The notes beneath the pieces are model-generated. The model saw only the letters and a list, made by a program, of their open reading frames with translations. It was not told the DNA's origin and made no database searches. Made by a program: the position numbers and the translations under genes. A DNA stretch of 64,000 nucleotides, from positions 3,732,501-3,796,500 of the forward strand of contig NC_083381.1 in the NCBI RefSeq assembly GCF_031755915.1, read 5' to 3'. This document shows positions 23,301-34,633 of the stretch, one piece after another; within the stretch, counting starts at the first letter, position 1, and each line of letters opens with the position of its first letter. The DNA is from Ziziphus jujuba (taxonomy: Eukaryota > Streptophyta > Magnoliopsida > Rosales > Rhamnaceae).

Positions 23301-24667
23301 CTTACTCTATTATAGGTTCCATTGCAAGTCCTGTGGGGGTGCCAAACATATACCAAAAATATCTTTTAGATATCACATACATTCTACAAGGGCATCGAAC
23401 TACACTAAATATTTTAAAATTCACTTTCACTACGTCAGGCTCTCAAAGTTGGACTCCAAGGAAATATAGCCATATAGTGATCCTAAATGTGCTATTGCCT
23501 AAAAATTTGGGATTCTCCTATTTACGCTCAATTTTATAAAATCGAGCATTTCATTAACCCCTATTAGCCACTAGAAACCTATATGCAATGATTCTCCTAA
23601 GATGAACTTCTAACATAGAATGATTTTTACATCAATTTCTGAAATTAGCTACAAAATAGTAAAATTTTAAATGTTCAATCAAAATTAGCAATGTATTTAC
23701 CAAATGAAAGCTTGTAAGATAAGGATTAGGAATACTTAGCTCAAATGATCCCAACTCATTTTTGGTGGCCAGAAAATAACTGGAAAGTTTAAGCCAAATT
23801 TCAAATCAACGCAACTCTCAAACAACTTAGAATTTGAAAGAACAAGACCCATATTTGGAATTAAAAGGTCCAAAATACAGTGGATAAAGGTATGGGTCGG
23901 GTTGGGATGGCCAGAAAATGGTGAAATCATTGGAATTTGGAAAACCATTGCCATCGGCTTCAAATGCCCAATCCGAGCACATAGCTAGCCAGCTGACCAT
24001 AAAATTTGGAGGCCAAGCTCGCCAATGACTGGGCTCTACTAATGGCTAGCATGTGTCAACATTTAGTCGTCAAAAAATGATCAATTGCGGCCAATCCGAG
24101 AGAGCAAAAGAGAGATAGAGGGAGAGAGAGAGAGGCTTTCGTGCGAGAGGAGAAAGAGAGAAAAGAAAAAAAAAAGATATATGGCACATGGCACCTATAG
24201 GTTGGTGACATGCGGTGCCCCATGGGGATATTTCTTTAAAATACCTTTACATGCTTTTTGATAAAAACTACCCGTAGAGGCAGTTCTAGAAAAATAAGTA
24301 CAAATTTACAAATTCATAACTTTTCAACAATAGGTCTAAATTAAAGGTCCTACATATCGATGAGTACTATAAGATGGTATAGAAGTCAAAGACATAATTT
24401 ATATAGATACAAATCAACCTCGACCTCGCTTAATCAATCCGAGGTGTATATTGTTCTGATCATAACTTCCTAATCTCATCTTCTGTTTTTGAATACTATT
24501 AGTCTATGAACTTTAGTCGATGCGTACTTCATCATGGTGCATCAGTCAAACCAAAATTTCTCTCGTAACAAAAAGTTAACTATGAGAGCGTCAACCAGTC
24601 AACTCCAGTCAAATTTGGTAAAAATTTAAATTCAAAGAGTTTTTTCGGGTCGAGGTGTTACATGAAT
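20375..24667 (-). mobile_element. 4.28-kb Tekay-like solo LTR with target duplication TGAAT
   Basis: The body 20380-24662 (4283 bp) starts TGTCAGGACCCTGTCAGTG and ends GGGTCGAGGTGTTACA. It is flanked by TGAAT on both sides (20375-20379, 24663-24667). The ends match the minus orientation of the 46552 family, but the body is different and longer. No internal region is present, so it is a solo LTR. It includes a 20-bp minisatellite (21095-21610), an (AC)n/(AT)n run near 22855-22880 and a GA-rich run near 24100-24175. Confidence 0.88.
21095..21610. repeat. Minisatellite, about 26 units of 20 bp
   Basis: Diverged tandem units with consensus near GGCTMATACACCTGCCCGAA; unit length is 20 bp with rare 19-bp and disrupted units near 21195. 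The open frames over it are artefacts, because three units make 60 bp and give a 20-residue period. Confidence 0.9.
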
Positions 24668-26047
24668 ATTGATACCCTATGAGTCTATTCTATTCTCTTT
24701 ATTGGCTTTGATTTGTTTGGAAAACTCATAAATTAATTACACGGTCAAATTAATCCTTTCCATATTCTATGCAATTAAATAGGCAAACGAGAAATCAACA
24801 CAAGAAAGCAATAGGGATTCAGGGCTTGTTTGGCCATTCTTTTTGTTTTTTTAAAAATGGCCCCTGAATGATGAATAAAAGATTCTTCTATGAAACTAAA
24901 ATGTGTTTGGCAATTTTTTTCTTTTTCTTTTTGAATTGCTATTGCTTTTTCTAGTTGAGTCTTGAACGACCCATTTGGTGGAGCTTTGAGAAGCCAAAAG
25001 TGGCTTTGTAGGACTAAAAAGCTACTTTTGAGAGATCCACCAACCTTAAGTTTGTCCAATACTTTGAAGGCATTTTCCAGTCACCGACGGTGAAATTGGA
25101 CCAGGGTAAGTACACCACTATGTTACTCATCTCTTGGGCATTCCATTAATATAAACTTTGTGAATTTTGAATGTCGTATGATATTTTTTCATACTTGGGG
25201 TCAATTAGTTAAACATTGGATAAAATTTGACTATGTTTAGACACAATTGGACAAAATTAAGGTTAGATTAGTGTTAATTAGGTGTTAATGGGACCCGATG
25301 GAAGGTTAATATCATAAAATTGGACCTTGGGTCAAAAAACCTATTTTGGTTATGGGATCTTGAAGGTTCGCAATAAATTATAGCCTTCAGTGTCTAATTT
25401 TCATAATGATAGATTTGTATAAGTATTTTAAGATATTTGGTCTGCACCAATATCTTGGGTTTGATTTGCGACGCCTAAAGAATATTTTAGTATATTATAG
25501 GTACGCGTACTAAAATTGAAAACGACCTTACAACAGAATAGGATGGAAATTAGTGGTACCTATGAGAAGATTTATTTTCTTAAATATTTTTGGGAGCATG
25601 TTAAATTGATAGTTCATGGTTTTCGAAGTTTTATGAAATTTATATAAAATTTTGGTTATATAATTATATATTGAACATATATATATATATAATTTATCAT
25701 TTCATGTGATTTTTAGCAAGTTTTAAATGTTTTAAATTTTAATATGCTCATGATGAAATTGTGGATCTTGGTATTTCAAAAGTTTTGGTAGTTGGATTGA
25801 TTAATGCTATATAACTTTACATGGCAATATTTTTGGCATCCAAATAATACTTATAATTTAATTATTCTATTTAATTTATTTATATGTGATTTACATATGA
25901 TATGTCAGATGGTTACATTGAGTTTTTGCATATGGATACAAAGAAATAACAATATTTTTATTATAGAATATATGTGAGATATGGATTGGTGATACTATGT
26001 GCCAAACAAAGATAAGGTCGTAGAAACAGATATGGATTTAGTTATGG
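24668..26047 (+). other. Unassigned interval, possibly a plus-strand LTR remnant from about 25080
   Basis: 24668-25080 has no recognised feature. From about 25080 the wording (TGACCTTGGGTC, GCGACGCCTAAAGA, TAGGTACGCGTACTAAAAT) is reminiscent of plus-strand Tekay-like LTR bodies. I cannot place ends. Confidence 0.3.
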
Positions 26048-26139
26048 TGTGACAACCAGTGTGGGCGAGTGTGGGGCATTAGCAGTCTACCTAGTCACTC
26101 TCATAATACCAAGGCCTTTACAGAGCAGTTGGCTTCAGG

Positions 26140-26215
26140 ATTAAAGAGAACTTTAAAGTTAAGTGTGCTCAGGCGAGAGTACTCTAAAGATGAGTGACTT
26201 CTCAAAAAGCTTTGA
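26140..26215 (+). pseudogene. 5S rRNA-derived segment inside Cassandra LTR
   Basis: AGTTAAGTGTGCTCAGGCGA (26157-26176) differs at three positions from the plant 5S box A context AGTTAAGCGTGCTTGGGCGA, as I remember it. It is followed by GAGAGTA and GATGAGTGAC (26189-26198), matching the 5S region GGATGGGTGACC. Upstream AGAACT also fits 5S. It is too diverged to call a functional 5S gene. Confidence 0.75.
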
Positions 26216-26280
26216 GGCTAAATTGGGGATAATATCAACAAAGAGTTATAGGTCTACCAGTAGAGGTAGAGTGTTACAAA

Positions 26281-26292
26281 TGGTATCAGAGC
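26281..26292 (+). other. Cassandra primer-binding site
   Basis: TGGTATCAGAGC, complementary to the 3' end of initiator tRNA-Met, two bases after the LTR end at 26278. Confidence 0.85.
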
Positions 26293-26334
26293 CTGTACCC
26301 AATCAAAAGTGTGCCTGCGAGGATGCTGGGCCCC

Positions 26335-26345
26335 AAAGGAGAGGG
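26335..26345 (+). other. Cassandra polypurine tract
   Basis: AAAGGAGAGGG, one base before the second LTR start at 26347. Confidence 0.7.
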
Positions 26346-26393
26346 CTGTGACAACCAGTACGAGCACTTGTGTGGTACTGGCAAGCTACCTAG

Positions 26394-27534
26394 TGATGCG
26401 AATCCACCCGAGATAGCTCGACCAACAACCCGCTGGGGTGCTGACCTATTACAAATGAAGGTGGGGCCGATCACTAGGGCCCAAGCCAAGAAGTTCAAGG
26501 ACAATCTTGCTGTCTTCATACAAGGAATAAGTCATAGTCAAGAGGGGTTGGCCATATCTAAAGAACAAAGGCCTGTTTTACTCATACAAGCAATAGAAGC
26601 CAAAACGGGGTCGGGTGACGTTTTTGGTGACAATAAAGAGGCCGGGTTGTATGAATTGGAACCCCATCTTTATGGGTTTAATTTATATGGAGGATGAGTC
26701 ATAGAAACCAGTCAAAGCAGCTTCAAAGCCGACCAACAAGGAGGTTTGCGCACAAGGAGAACGAAAGGCCGGATTTGCTGTATTCTTCGCGGGCTTTACT
26801 GTATTTTACTGTATTAGCCTTTTCTCTTACTTCCAGGCAAGGGCAACGTGAGGAACTTCACAGTAAGCTTATTTGGCATCCTACAAAGCATATTGAAGCT
26901 GATTTGGAGCTCACTTGAGTCAAAGAATTGGTCAAAGTCAATGTAGTCAAAAAGCTAGTATTTTAGTTTCCTAATTTTATTCTACTTTTTGTTTTAGGAA
27001 ACTACCATTATTTTTAGTTTCTATTTATTTATTTTCTGGACAAATAAGATTAGGAAAGTTATTATTTTATTATTTTCTTTGTAAATTAATTAATTCCTAA
27101 TTCAAAATAAAGGAATTAATTAATCCAAATTAGATTAGGAAAAGGAAAGTTTCGGCCAAGGTAGAATTCTTCATTGAGTGGCCGGTTTTTCCTAGGGTTT
27201 TTAGGGTTTATTTTGTTTCTTTCAAAGCCTATTTAAAGGCTTATTTTTCATTAATAATGGAACTTTGAAACTTTGATTTGATTAAGAAAATACATGTGAG
27301 ATTAATTATCTCTTTGTTCTTTGAGAACACCTAAAACACCATTAGAGAATTGGTTGTTTTAGCTTGACTTATCAATAGGTTTTCCATCCCCTATTGAGGC
27401 GTCTACATTATACCAAGGTTTCTAACCACAGGTTGGTTAGGGGTTGAGGTCAATTCCATTAGAACTTGAACTTAATTAAAGATCCGGGCTAATATAATAC
27501 GGGTTTAGGAGCAAGTCGTCCTAGGTTCGTATCA
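26394..27534 (+). repeat. CRM-B 5' LTR (1141 bp)
   Basis: TGATGCG...GGTTCGTATCA. It is 9 bp longer than the 3' LTR because of an extra GGGTTTA-type block near 27195-27210. It carries a copy of the polyprotein tail codons that here has no upstream pol, so the frames seen in 26311-26697 and 26694-26918 are not genes. Confidence 0.95.
27230..27238 (+). promoter_or_regulatory. TATA-like box in CRM-B 5' LTR
   Basis: TATTTAAAG, about 300 bp before the LTR end, downstream of the conserved hairpin (27085-27124). Equivalent boxes lie in the other CRM LTRs. It is the likely U3 promoter by position only. Confidence 0.5.
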
Positions 27535-27536
27535 TT

Positions 27537-27548
27537 TGGTATCAGAGC
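27537..27548 (+). other. CRM-B primer-binding site
   Basis: TGGTATCAGAGC, complementary to the 3' end of initiator tRNA-Met, two bases after the LTR. Confidence 0.9.
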
Positions 27549-28706
27549 TAAATTTTGTTCAGGTTTGATCTATCTTTATTTGCTTTATTTGTTTTTGTGT
27601 TATTCTGCAATTTTAGCATTAGGTTAAGGTTGCATCCATCATATACACGTTCAGCATCTTAAAAAAAAAAAAAAAAATTCATTCCTAGTTGAATTAGGAT
27701 TTCCTAGTTTTATCGTATTTTTGTTTCCTAGTTTGTTGGTTGTCTTTTATCATTGTTCTTGTTAATTTGGTTTTTGTTGATTTTTATTTGCTGTTTTAGT
27801 CTTAAATATTTGCATTCATATATTCAAAAAAAAAAAAAAACAAGAAAAAAAAAAAAGAAGTTTGCAGCAACATTTAAAAAAAAAAAAAAAACTGCACATT
27901 TTGTTTATTTGGAGGTCACTGGTTTGGTGTTTGTTTTGGATTTGGAATTGAAATTTTGGTACTTACTCTTGCTACTGCAGTTGTTTATGTCCTGTGAGTG
28001 AAAAAAAAAAAAAAAAAAAAAAAAAGAAGAGGCAAAGCCGGATAAAAAAAAAAAAAAATTATTTCGGCTTGTTGGAGTTTGATTTGTTTGCTGGGAATTT
28101 GTTGGAGCTGCTGGTTTTTTGTTTATTTATTCAATATTTGAATTGCTGGGAAATTATTTTTGCTGCTGGATATTGGATTTTGAGTGCTTAAATTATTTGG
28201 ATTAAAATCAGTTAAAGGATTTGATACAAAACTTGAATTACAAAGAACAACAACCAACAACTATTTTATATTTTTGTTCAATTTGATTCTTGTTTGTATT
28301 TGAATTTCTTTTCCTGGAATTTTATTCTTGAACTTGTAATCTACTACCATCTGGTGCAGTTTTAAAAAATTCCAACGTTTTTCCATTATTTTGTGTTTTC
28401 TTGTCTAGAAAGCCGAAAAATTAGGATTTGTTGGATTCTTTCGGTATTGCCTACTTTTTGCTACTGTTTTGTTGATAAGTTTAATTAAAATATATTAGTG
28501 ATCTAATTGCTGTTTTGTGGGTGTTTTAATTAGAACTTTGAGATAATTCATTGAGTGGAAAAAGGCAAGAGTGTGTGAGCTTAAAAGAGGGTAAAAAGCC
28601 GAAACAAGTGTGCAAACACGAGTGTCGAGTCTTCATTTGAGTGAAACACATAAGGGAGTGAAATTTGTAAGGTCCTATTTTATTTCTATTGCATTATTAT
28701 ACTAAC
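27549..28706 (+). other. CRM-B leader with A-tracts
   Basis: About 1.16 kb between primer site and gag. It contains at least five long A runs (near 27661, 27827, 27877, 28001 and 28046), separated by T-rich, GCTG-containing stretches. Short frames here are low-complexity artefacts. Confidence 0.7.
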
Positions 28707-29678
28707 ATGACAGAATCAAGAATGAGGAGAGGAGATCCACCTTTAAGGATCAATGAGGAGGAATCCGTAGCATTCCATGGCGATGCCCGAGCTACCGGGA
28801 GTGGAGACCAATTGGACATGAGAGCTGTTTTGGAGTCAATACAGCGGGTTAGTGCTCAAGTTGAGCATGTGAATCAAAGGATGGGAAGGCTAGAAGTTTC
28901 CCAAGGAATTCCGAACACAAGAAATAGGCAAGAATTCCATGGAGGACGAGGCCGAGGACGAGGAGGTCGCGAGAGGCCGAGAGAGGAATTTGATGAGGAG
29001 CCATTGGACGGTGACTTTGAGGAAGGTATGGACGAAACCTTTGCTGTCCAAGATAGAGCTGGCCGTGGGAGATATAGGAGGGAGGATACAGATGAAGATT
29101 TGGGAAATATCAAGGTTAATATCCCACCTTTTATGGGTAAAAGTGATCCTGAAGCTTATTTGGAGTGGGAAGAGAAAATGGAGATGATTTTTGACTGCCA
29201 CAACTATTCGGAAGGTAAGAAGGTGAAGATGGCAGCAATGGAGTTTGGCCATTATGCACTCCAATGGTGGATAAATGAGCAAAGCACCCGAAGGAGGGTT
29301 GGTGAAGACTTAATTACAACATGGCGACAAATGAAAGGAGTCATGAGGAAGCGGTTTGTGCCATCCCATTACCAAAGGTTGCTGCATCAAAGGCTTCAAT
29401 CTTTGTCTCAAGGAAGTAGGTCCGTGGAGGATTATTACAAAGAGATGGAGATGTTAATGATGAGGTTAAACATGAGGGAGGATAGAGAGGCAACAATGGC
29501 AAGATTTCTTGGATGGTTAAACTGTGACATTGCCAACCAACTTGAATTACAACAATACTTGGAATTGGAGGAGATGTTGCATGTAGCCATTAAACTTGAG
29601 AACCAATTCAAGAGGAGGGGTGTTAGTACACGGTTTGGAGGAGTTTCTAGCAGTGAAAGGACAAGTTCAAGTGGCTGA
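28707..29678 (+). CDS. CRM-B gag (323 codons, ends at in-frame TGA)
   Basis: The structural protein that packages element RNA into cytoplasmic particles. The start is ATG 28707 (TAACATGACAG). Residues about 35-66 look like a coiled coil, 79-91 are Arg/Gly-rich, and 100-135 are acidic. From about 138 (VNIPPFMGKSDPEAYLEWE) through QWW (186-188) to about 300 is the plant gypsy retrotransposon gag core. The frame continues without shift beyond the TGA at 29676-29678 into the zinc knuckle. The stop is therefore inside gag, probably a mutated TGG, and the knuckle is lost unless the stop is read through. Confidence 0.9.
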   Translation: MTESRMRRGDPPLRINEEESVAFHGDARATGSGDQLDMRAVLESIQRVSAQVEHVNQRMGRLEVSQGIPNTRNRQEFHGGRGRGRGGRERPREEFDEEPLDGDFEEGMDETFAVQDRAGRGRYRREDTDEDLGNIKVNIPPFMGKSDPEAYLEWEEKMEMIFDCHNYSEGKKVKMAAMEFGHYALQWWINEQSTRRRVGEDLITTWRQMKGVMRKRFVPSHYQRLLHQRLQSLSQGSRSVEDYYKEMEMLMMRLNMREDREATMARFLGWLNCDIANQLELQQYLELEEMLHVAIKLENQFKRRGVSTRFGGVSSSERTSSSG

Positions 29679-32600
29679 AAAAACAATTCTACTTATGAAA
29701 ACAAGTTGAGGCCGAAATTAGGAGAAGAATCTACCAACCGGCCAAGAAGGGAGGTCAAGACCGAATCTATCCAAGCACTTAGAGGTGAGATAAAATCTGA
29801 TCCTAAACCTCAAAAAACTAGAGAAATAATTTGTTTTAAGTGCCAAGGAAGAGGACACATATCCAGCCAATGCCCAAATAGAAGAATCATGGTATTAAAG
29901 GGTGATGGTGAGCTGGAATCCGCAAGTGAAGAAAGTGGAGCTGAAATCGAGCAAGAGGAGGGTTGTAATGAAGATGAAACCGAACCTGTAGATACATCTA
30001 AGGCCGAGTTGAGCTTGGTTTCAAGAAGAGTACTTGCTGTCTACAAAGATGAAGAGCAGATACAAAGAGAAAACATCTTCCACACTCGCTGCGAAATACA
30101 AGGTAAATTTTGTAGCATGATTATAGATAGTGGGAGTTGTACTAATGTGATAAGTAATCTTGTAGTTGATAAATTAGGTTTGAAATCAATTAAACATCCA
30201 GAACCTTATAGATTACAATGGCTTAATGATAGTGGTGAGATGAAAGTAAACAAACAAGCCAAAGTAAAATTTAATATAGGTAGATATGAGGATGTAGTTT
30301 TATGTGATATTGTACCTATGATTGCGGGACATATACTATTAGGTAGACCATGGCAATTTGATAAAGATGCTACTCATTTTGGTCGAGAAAATAGTATTGT
30401 TTTCAGGTTTAAAGGGAAGAAGATCAAGCTGGAACCATTATCTCCTAAAGAGGTTTACAAGGACCAATTGCAAATGCAACAAAGGAGAGAAGCCGAAAAG
30501 CTCAAAGAAAAAGCAAGCATGGCACCAACGGCTTCACCATCCATTCAAGAAGGTAAGATTGAGGTTGCTGACCAAGGTAAGGTTTCTAAGGTTCATATTG
30601 AGTGGAAAGACCAAGAAAAAGCCGAGAGAGAGGTGATAAAAGAGAGCAAACCCGAGAGCATAAAAAAACTGGAAATTTCCGCCAATGAGAGCCAAACCGA
30701 GGGAAGAAAAAGAAAAGAAAGAAAAGAGAGGAAAAACCAGAATTTTTATTTGAGTTTAGGGGATATTAATAAGGTTATTGAGTGTAAGAAACCTTTGCTG
30801 GTCATGCTTTACAAAGAAAATTATTTTAATGATCAAACTAACTTTGAAGAACTTGAATTGCCAAGTTCAATGATTTCTCTTTTGAAGGAATTTGGAGATG
30901 TCTTCCCAAGTGAGATTCCAAGTGGACTACCACCTATTCGAGGGATAGAACATCAAATTGATTTTGTTCCAGGGGCTGCCATACCAAATAGACCAGCTTA
31001 TAGGAGCAATCCCGAAGAAACAAAGGAGCTGCAAAAACAGGTAAGTGATTTGCTTGATAAAGGATATATTCGTGAGAGTTTAAGTCCATGTGCTGTTCCT
31101 GTTTTGTTGGTACCTAAAAAGGATGGTTCTTGGAGAATGTGTATTGATTGTAGAGCTATAAATAATATTACCATCAAATATAGACATCCCATTCCTAGAT
31201 TAGATGATATGCTTGATGAATTGCATGGTGCTTGCATGTTTACAAAAATTGATCTTAGGAGTGGTTATTACCAAATTAGGATGAAAGAAGGTGATGAATG
31301 GAAAACCGCATTCAAAACTAAATATGGACTGTATGAATGGTTAGTTATGCCTTTTGGATTATCCAATGCACCTAGTACTTTCATGAGGCTTATGAATCAT
31401 GTAATGCGTCCATTTATTGGTAAATTTGTGGTTGTTTATTTTGATGACATTTTAATATATAGCCGAAATTTAGATGACCATGTGGATCAACTTAGGCAAG
31501 TTTTGCAAGTTCTTAGAAAGGAAAGATTATTTGCTAACATTAAAAAATGTGACTTTTGCAAAGAAGAGCTTGTGTTTCTAGGTTTTGTAGTAAGTGCTGC
31601 AGGAATCAAAGTTGATCAAGCTAAGGTGAAGGCAATCCAAGAGTGGCCGGTTCCTACTTCCATTACCCAAGTGAGGAGCTTTCATGGCTTGGCAAGTTTT
31701 TACCGAAGATTTGTCAAGGATTTTAGTACCATAGCAGCATCATTGAATGAAGTTGTCAAGAAGAATGTTGGCTTCAAATGGGGGGAAGTACAAGAAAAAT
31801 CTTTTAATTTGTTGAAAGAAAAATTGTGTAATGCACCTTTGTTAGTTTTGCCAAATTTTTCTAAGACTTTTGAAATTGAGTGTGATGCTTTGGGTGTAGG
31901 TATTGGAGCTGTTTTAATGCAAGAAGGAAGGCCCATAGCCTACTTTAGTGAAAAATTGAATGGAGCTGCCCTAAACTACTCGACTTATGACAAGGAGATG
32001 TATGCTTTGGTGAGGGCTTTGGAGACGTGGCAGCATTATCTTATGCCAAAGGAGTTTGTGATTCATACGGATCATGAGTCTTTGAAGCATATCAAGGGTC
32101 AAGGAAAGCTCAACCGAAGGCATGCTAAGTGGATTGAGTTTATTGAAACATTTCCATATGTGATCCGCTACAAAAAAGGTAAGGAAAATGTGGTTGCCGA
32201 TGCATTATCCCGAAGGTATGTGCTCTTTTCTACTTTAGATGCTAGATTGCTTGGATTTGAACAATTGAAAGAACTTTCTGAGCATGATAGTGACTTTGGA
32301 GAGATTTTTAGAACCTGTTTGAAACATGGATTTAATAAATTTTACATATTTGAGGGATATTTGTTTAAGGAAAACAAACTTTGTGTGCCTAATTGTAGTA
32401 TAAGGGAATTATTGGTTCGGGAAGGACATGGGGGTGGTTTAATGGGTCATTTTGGTATTTTAAAGACTTTATCCTTGCTGCAAGAACATTTTTATTGGCC
32501 TAACATGAGGAGAGATGTTGAGAGAATTTGTGAAAGATGTGTGAAGTGCCGAAAAACAAAATCAACATTGAAACCGCATGGATTGTATAAGCCTTTGCCG

Positions 32601-33089
32601 ATTCCTACCTATCCTTGGATAGATTTGTCTATGGATTTTATTCTTGGGTTGCCTAGGTCAAGGACAGGTAAGGATTCAATATTTGTTGTAGTAGATAGGT
32701 TTTCTAAGATGGCACATTTTATTGCATGTAATAAAACTGATGATGCATCCAACATTGCTAATTTATTTTTCAAGGAAATTGTGAGATTGCATGGAATGCC
32801 AAAAACTATTGTGTCGGATAGGGATGCTAAGTTCTTAAGCTATTTTTGGAAGACATTGTGGGCTAAATTAGGTACTAAGCTTTTATTTTCAACTACTTGT
32901 CATCCACAAACTGATGGACAAACCGAAGTAGTAAATAGAACCTTGTCTACATTATTGAGAGCATTAATTAGTAGAAATTTAAGGACTTGGGAAGAATGTT
33001 TGCCACATGTTGAATTTGCATATAATAGGTCTTTACATTCAGCAACTAAATTTACTCCATTTGAATTGTTTATGGTTTTAATCCTTTGA
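29679..33089 (+). CDS. CRM-B gag zinc knuckle, protease, RT, RNase H, integrase; frameshifted at the end
   Basis: Same frame as gag. Numbering from the codon at 29706: CCHC zinc knuckle C43, C46, H51, C56; protease DSG 141-143; RT FDD 579-581; RNase H aspartate 727; integrase HHCC, then D977, D1038 and E1074 (DD35E). All catalytic residues I can check are present. Relative to CRM-A one A is missing in TTTGAAATTG near 33064, so the frame runs out at 33089 and the integrase C-terminus is left in another frame. No separate pol ATG is needed: the open frame starts directly after the TGA. Confidence 0.92.
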   Translation, partial: KNNSTYENKLRPKLGEESTNRPRREVKTESIQALRGEIKSDPKPQKTREIICFKCQGRGHISSQCPNRRIMVLKGDGELESASEESGAEIEQEEGCNEDETEPVDTSKAELSLVSRRVLAVYKDEEQIQRENIFHTRCEIQGKFCSMIIDSGSCTNVISNLVVDKLGLKSIKHPEPYRLQWLNDSGEMKVNKQAKVKFNIGRYEDVVLCDIVPMIAGHILLGRPWQFDKDATHFGRENSIVFRFKGKKIKLEPLSPKEVYKDQLQMQQRREAEKLKEKASMAPTASPSIQEGKIEVADQGKVSKVHIEWKDQEKAEREVIKESKPESIKKLEISANESQTEGRKRKERKERKNQNFYLSLGDINKVIECKKPLLVMLYKENYFNDQTNFEELELPSSMISLLKEFGDVFPSEIPSGLPPIRGIEHQIDFVPGAAIPNRPAYRSNPEETKELQKQVSDLLDKGYIRESLSPCAVPVLLVPKKDGSWRMCIDCRAINNITIKYRHPIPRLDDMLDELHGACMFTKIDLRSGYYQIRMKEGDEWKTAFKTKYGLYEWLVMPFGLSNAPSTFMRLMNHVMRPFIGKFVVVYFDDILIYSRNLDDHVDQLRQVLQVLRKERLFANIKKCDFCKEELVFLGFVVSAAGIKVDQAKVKAIQEWPVPTSITQVRSFHGLASFYRRFVKDFSTIAASLNEVVKKNVGFKWGEVQEKSFNLLKEKLCNAPLLVLPNFSKTFEIECDALGVGIGAVLMQEGRPIAYFSEKLNGAALNYSTYDKEMYALVRALETWQHYLMPKEFVIHTDHESLKHIKGQGKLNRRHAKWIEFIETFPYVIRYKKGKENVVADALSRRYVLFSTLDARLLGFEQLKELSEHDSDFGEIFRTCLKHGFNKFYIFEGYLFKENKLCVPNCSIRELLVREGHGGGLMGHFGILKTLSLLQEHFYWPNMRRDVERICERCVKCRKTKSTLKPHGLYKPLPIPTYPWIDLSMDFILGLPRSRTGKDSIFVVVDRFSKMAHFIACNKTDDASNIANLFFKEIVRLHGMPKTIVSDRDAKFLSYFWKTLWAKLGTKLLFSTTCHPQTDGQTEVVNRTLSTLLRALISRNLRTWEECLPHVEFAYNRSLHSATKFTPFELFMVLIL

Positions 33090-33805
33090 CTCCATTAGAT
33101 TTAACACCTTTGCCTTTAAGTGAGCGTGCTAATCTAGATGGAAAACAAAAAGCTGATTTTGTAAAGCAGATTCATGAGAAAACCCGAGCAAACATTGAGA
33201 GGAGGACCGAGCAATATGCAAGGGTGGCTAATCAAGGCCGAAAATCAATGGTGTTTGAACCTGGAGATTGGGTGTGGCTGCATTTAAGGAAAGAAAGATT
33301 CCCCGAACAAAGGAAATCAAAACTCATGCCGAGGGGTGATGGACCTTTTCAAGTTTTGGAGAGGATAAACGACAATGCTTACAAGCTTGATCTACCGGGT
33401 GAGTATAATGTTAGTGCTTCCTTTAATGTTGCTGATTTATCTCCTTTTGCTGCAGGTGATGATTTTGATTTGAGGACAAATCCTTTTCAAGAGGAGGGGA
33501 ATGATGCGAATCCACCCGAGACAGCTCGACCAACAACCCGCTGGGGTGCTGACCCATTACAAATGAAGGTGGGGCCAATCACTAGGGCCCAAGCCAAGAA
33601 GTTCAAGGACAATCTTGCTGTCGTCATACAAGGAATAAGTCATAGTCAAGAGGGGTTGTCCATATCTAAAGAACAAAGGCCTGTTTTACTCATACAAGCA
33701 ATAGAAGCCAAAACGGGGTCGGGTGACGTTTTTGGTGACAATAAAGAGGCCGGGTTGTATGAATTGGAACCCCATCTTTATGGGTTTAATTTATATGGAG
33801 GATGA
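33066..33805 (+). pseudogene. CRM-B integrase C-terminus, in a shifted frame
   Basis: Continues the integrase after the one-base loss. It contains [13 protein letters not shown] (the Arg codon CGA that is TGA in CRM-A), the GPY/F-type module, and a tail with GPITRAQAKKF. Codons from 33502 lie inside the 3' LTR. First ATG in frame is at 33086. The stop TGA at 33803-33805 overlaps the ATG of a 74-codon frame (33802-34026). Confidence 0.85.
33489..33501 (+). other. CRM-B polypurine tract
   Basis: AAGAGGAGGGGAA next to the LTR start; also protein-coding. Confidence 0.87.
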
Positions 33806-34633
33806 GTCATAGAAACCAGCCAAAGAAGCTTCAAAGCCAACCAACAAGGAGGTTTGCGCACAAGGAGAAGGAAAGGCCGGATTTGCTGTATTCTTCGCGG
33901 GCTTTACTGTATTTTACTGTATTAGCCTTTTCTCTTACTTCCAAGCAAAGGCAACGTGAGGAACTTCACAATAAGCTTATTTGGCATCCTACAAAGCATA
34001 TTGAAGCTGATTTGGAGCTCACTTGAGTCAAAGAATTGGTCAAAGTCAATGTAGTCAAAAAGCTAGTATTTTAGTTTCCTAATTTTATTCTACTTTTTGT
34101 TTTAGGAAACTACCATTATTTTTAGTTTCTATTTATTTATTTTCTGGACAAATAAGATTAGGAAAGTTATTATTTTATTATTTTCTTTGTAAATTAATTA
34201 ATTCCTAATTCAAAATAAAGGAATTAATTAATCCAAATTAGATTAGGAAAAGGAAAGTTTCGGCCAAGGTAGAATTCTTCATTGAGTGGCCGGTTTTTCC
34301 TAGGGTTTTTTTTGTTTCTTTCAAAGCCTATTTAAAGGCTTATTTTTCATTAATAATGGAACTTTGAAACTTTGATTTGATTAAGAAAATACATGTGAGA
34401 TTAATTATCTCTTTGTTCTTTGAGAACACCTAAAACACCATTAGAGAATTGGTTGTTTTAGCTTGACTTATCAATAGGTTTTCCATCCCCTATTGTGGCG
34501 TCTACATTATACCAAGGTTTCTAACCACAGGTTGGTTAGGGGTTGAGGTCAATTCCATTAGAACTTGAACTTAATTAAAGATCCGGGCTAATATAATACG
34601 GGTTTAGGAGCAGGTCGTCCTAGGTTCGTATCA
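33502..34633 (+). repeat. CRM-B 3' LTR (1132 bp)
   Basis: Ends as in the 5' LTR, followed by CCTAG. It contains the hairpin (34193-34232) and the TATA-like box. Confidence 0.95.
33802..34026 (+). CDS. Small LTR ORF, 74 codons (doubtful gene)
   Basis: Counterpart of 3914-4138, overlapping the polyprotein stop as ATGA. It differs from the CRM-A copy mostly by amino-acid changes. No recognised family. Confidence 0.25.
   Translation: MSHRNQPKKLQSQPTRRFAHKEKERPDLLYSSRALLYFTVLAFSLTSKQRQREELHNKLIWHPTKHIEADLELT

Larger units (their letters stand above)
26048..26393 (+). mobile_element. Cassandra-type TRIM: first LTR, 68-bp internal region, start of second LTR
   Basis: The first LTR 26048-26278 (231 bp) runs TGTGACAACC...GTGTTACA. 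Then come a primer-binding site (26281-26292), a polypurine tract (26335-26345) and a second LTR starting TGTGACAACC at 26347. The second LTR is split at 26393 by CRM-B and resumes at 34634. Both LTRs carry 5S-rRNA-derived sequence. LTRs of about 230 bp, almost no internal DNA and a 5S segment define Cassandra TRIMs in plants. There is no coding capacity. The outer target duplication could not be identified. Confidence 0.8.

Noticed and set aside
24830..25080. Possible PIF/Harbinger-like end (GGGCTTGTTTGGCC)
   Set aside because: No matching inverted end or TAA-type target duplication could be found.
26140..26215. Functional 5S rRNA gene
   Set aside because: Only parts match 5S and the control boxes carry several changes. 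Its position inside a short LTR identifies it as a Cassandra segment.
26311..26697. 128-codon frame overlapping the CRM-B 5' LTR start
   Set aside because: It joins Cassandra internal sequence to the polyprotein tail carried by the 5' LTR. The tail has no pol upstream here, so this is a by-product of the LTR.
27537..27548. tRNA gene signal
   Set aside because: Only the 12 bases complementary to a tRNA 3' end are present; it is a primer-binding site without a cloverleaf.
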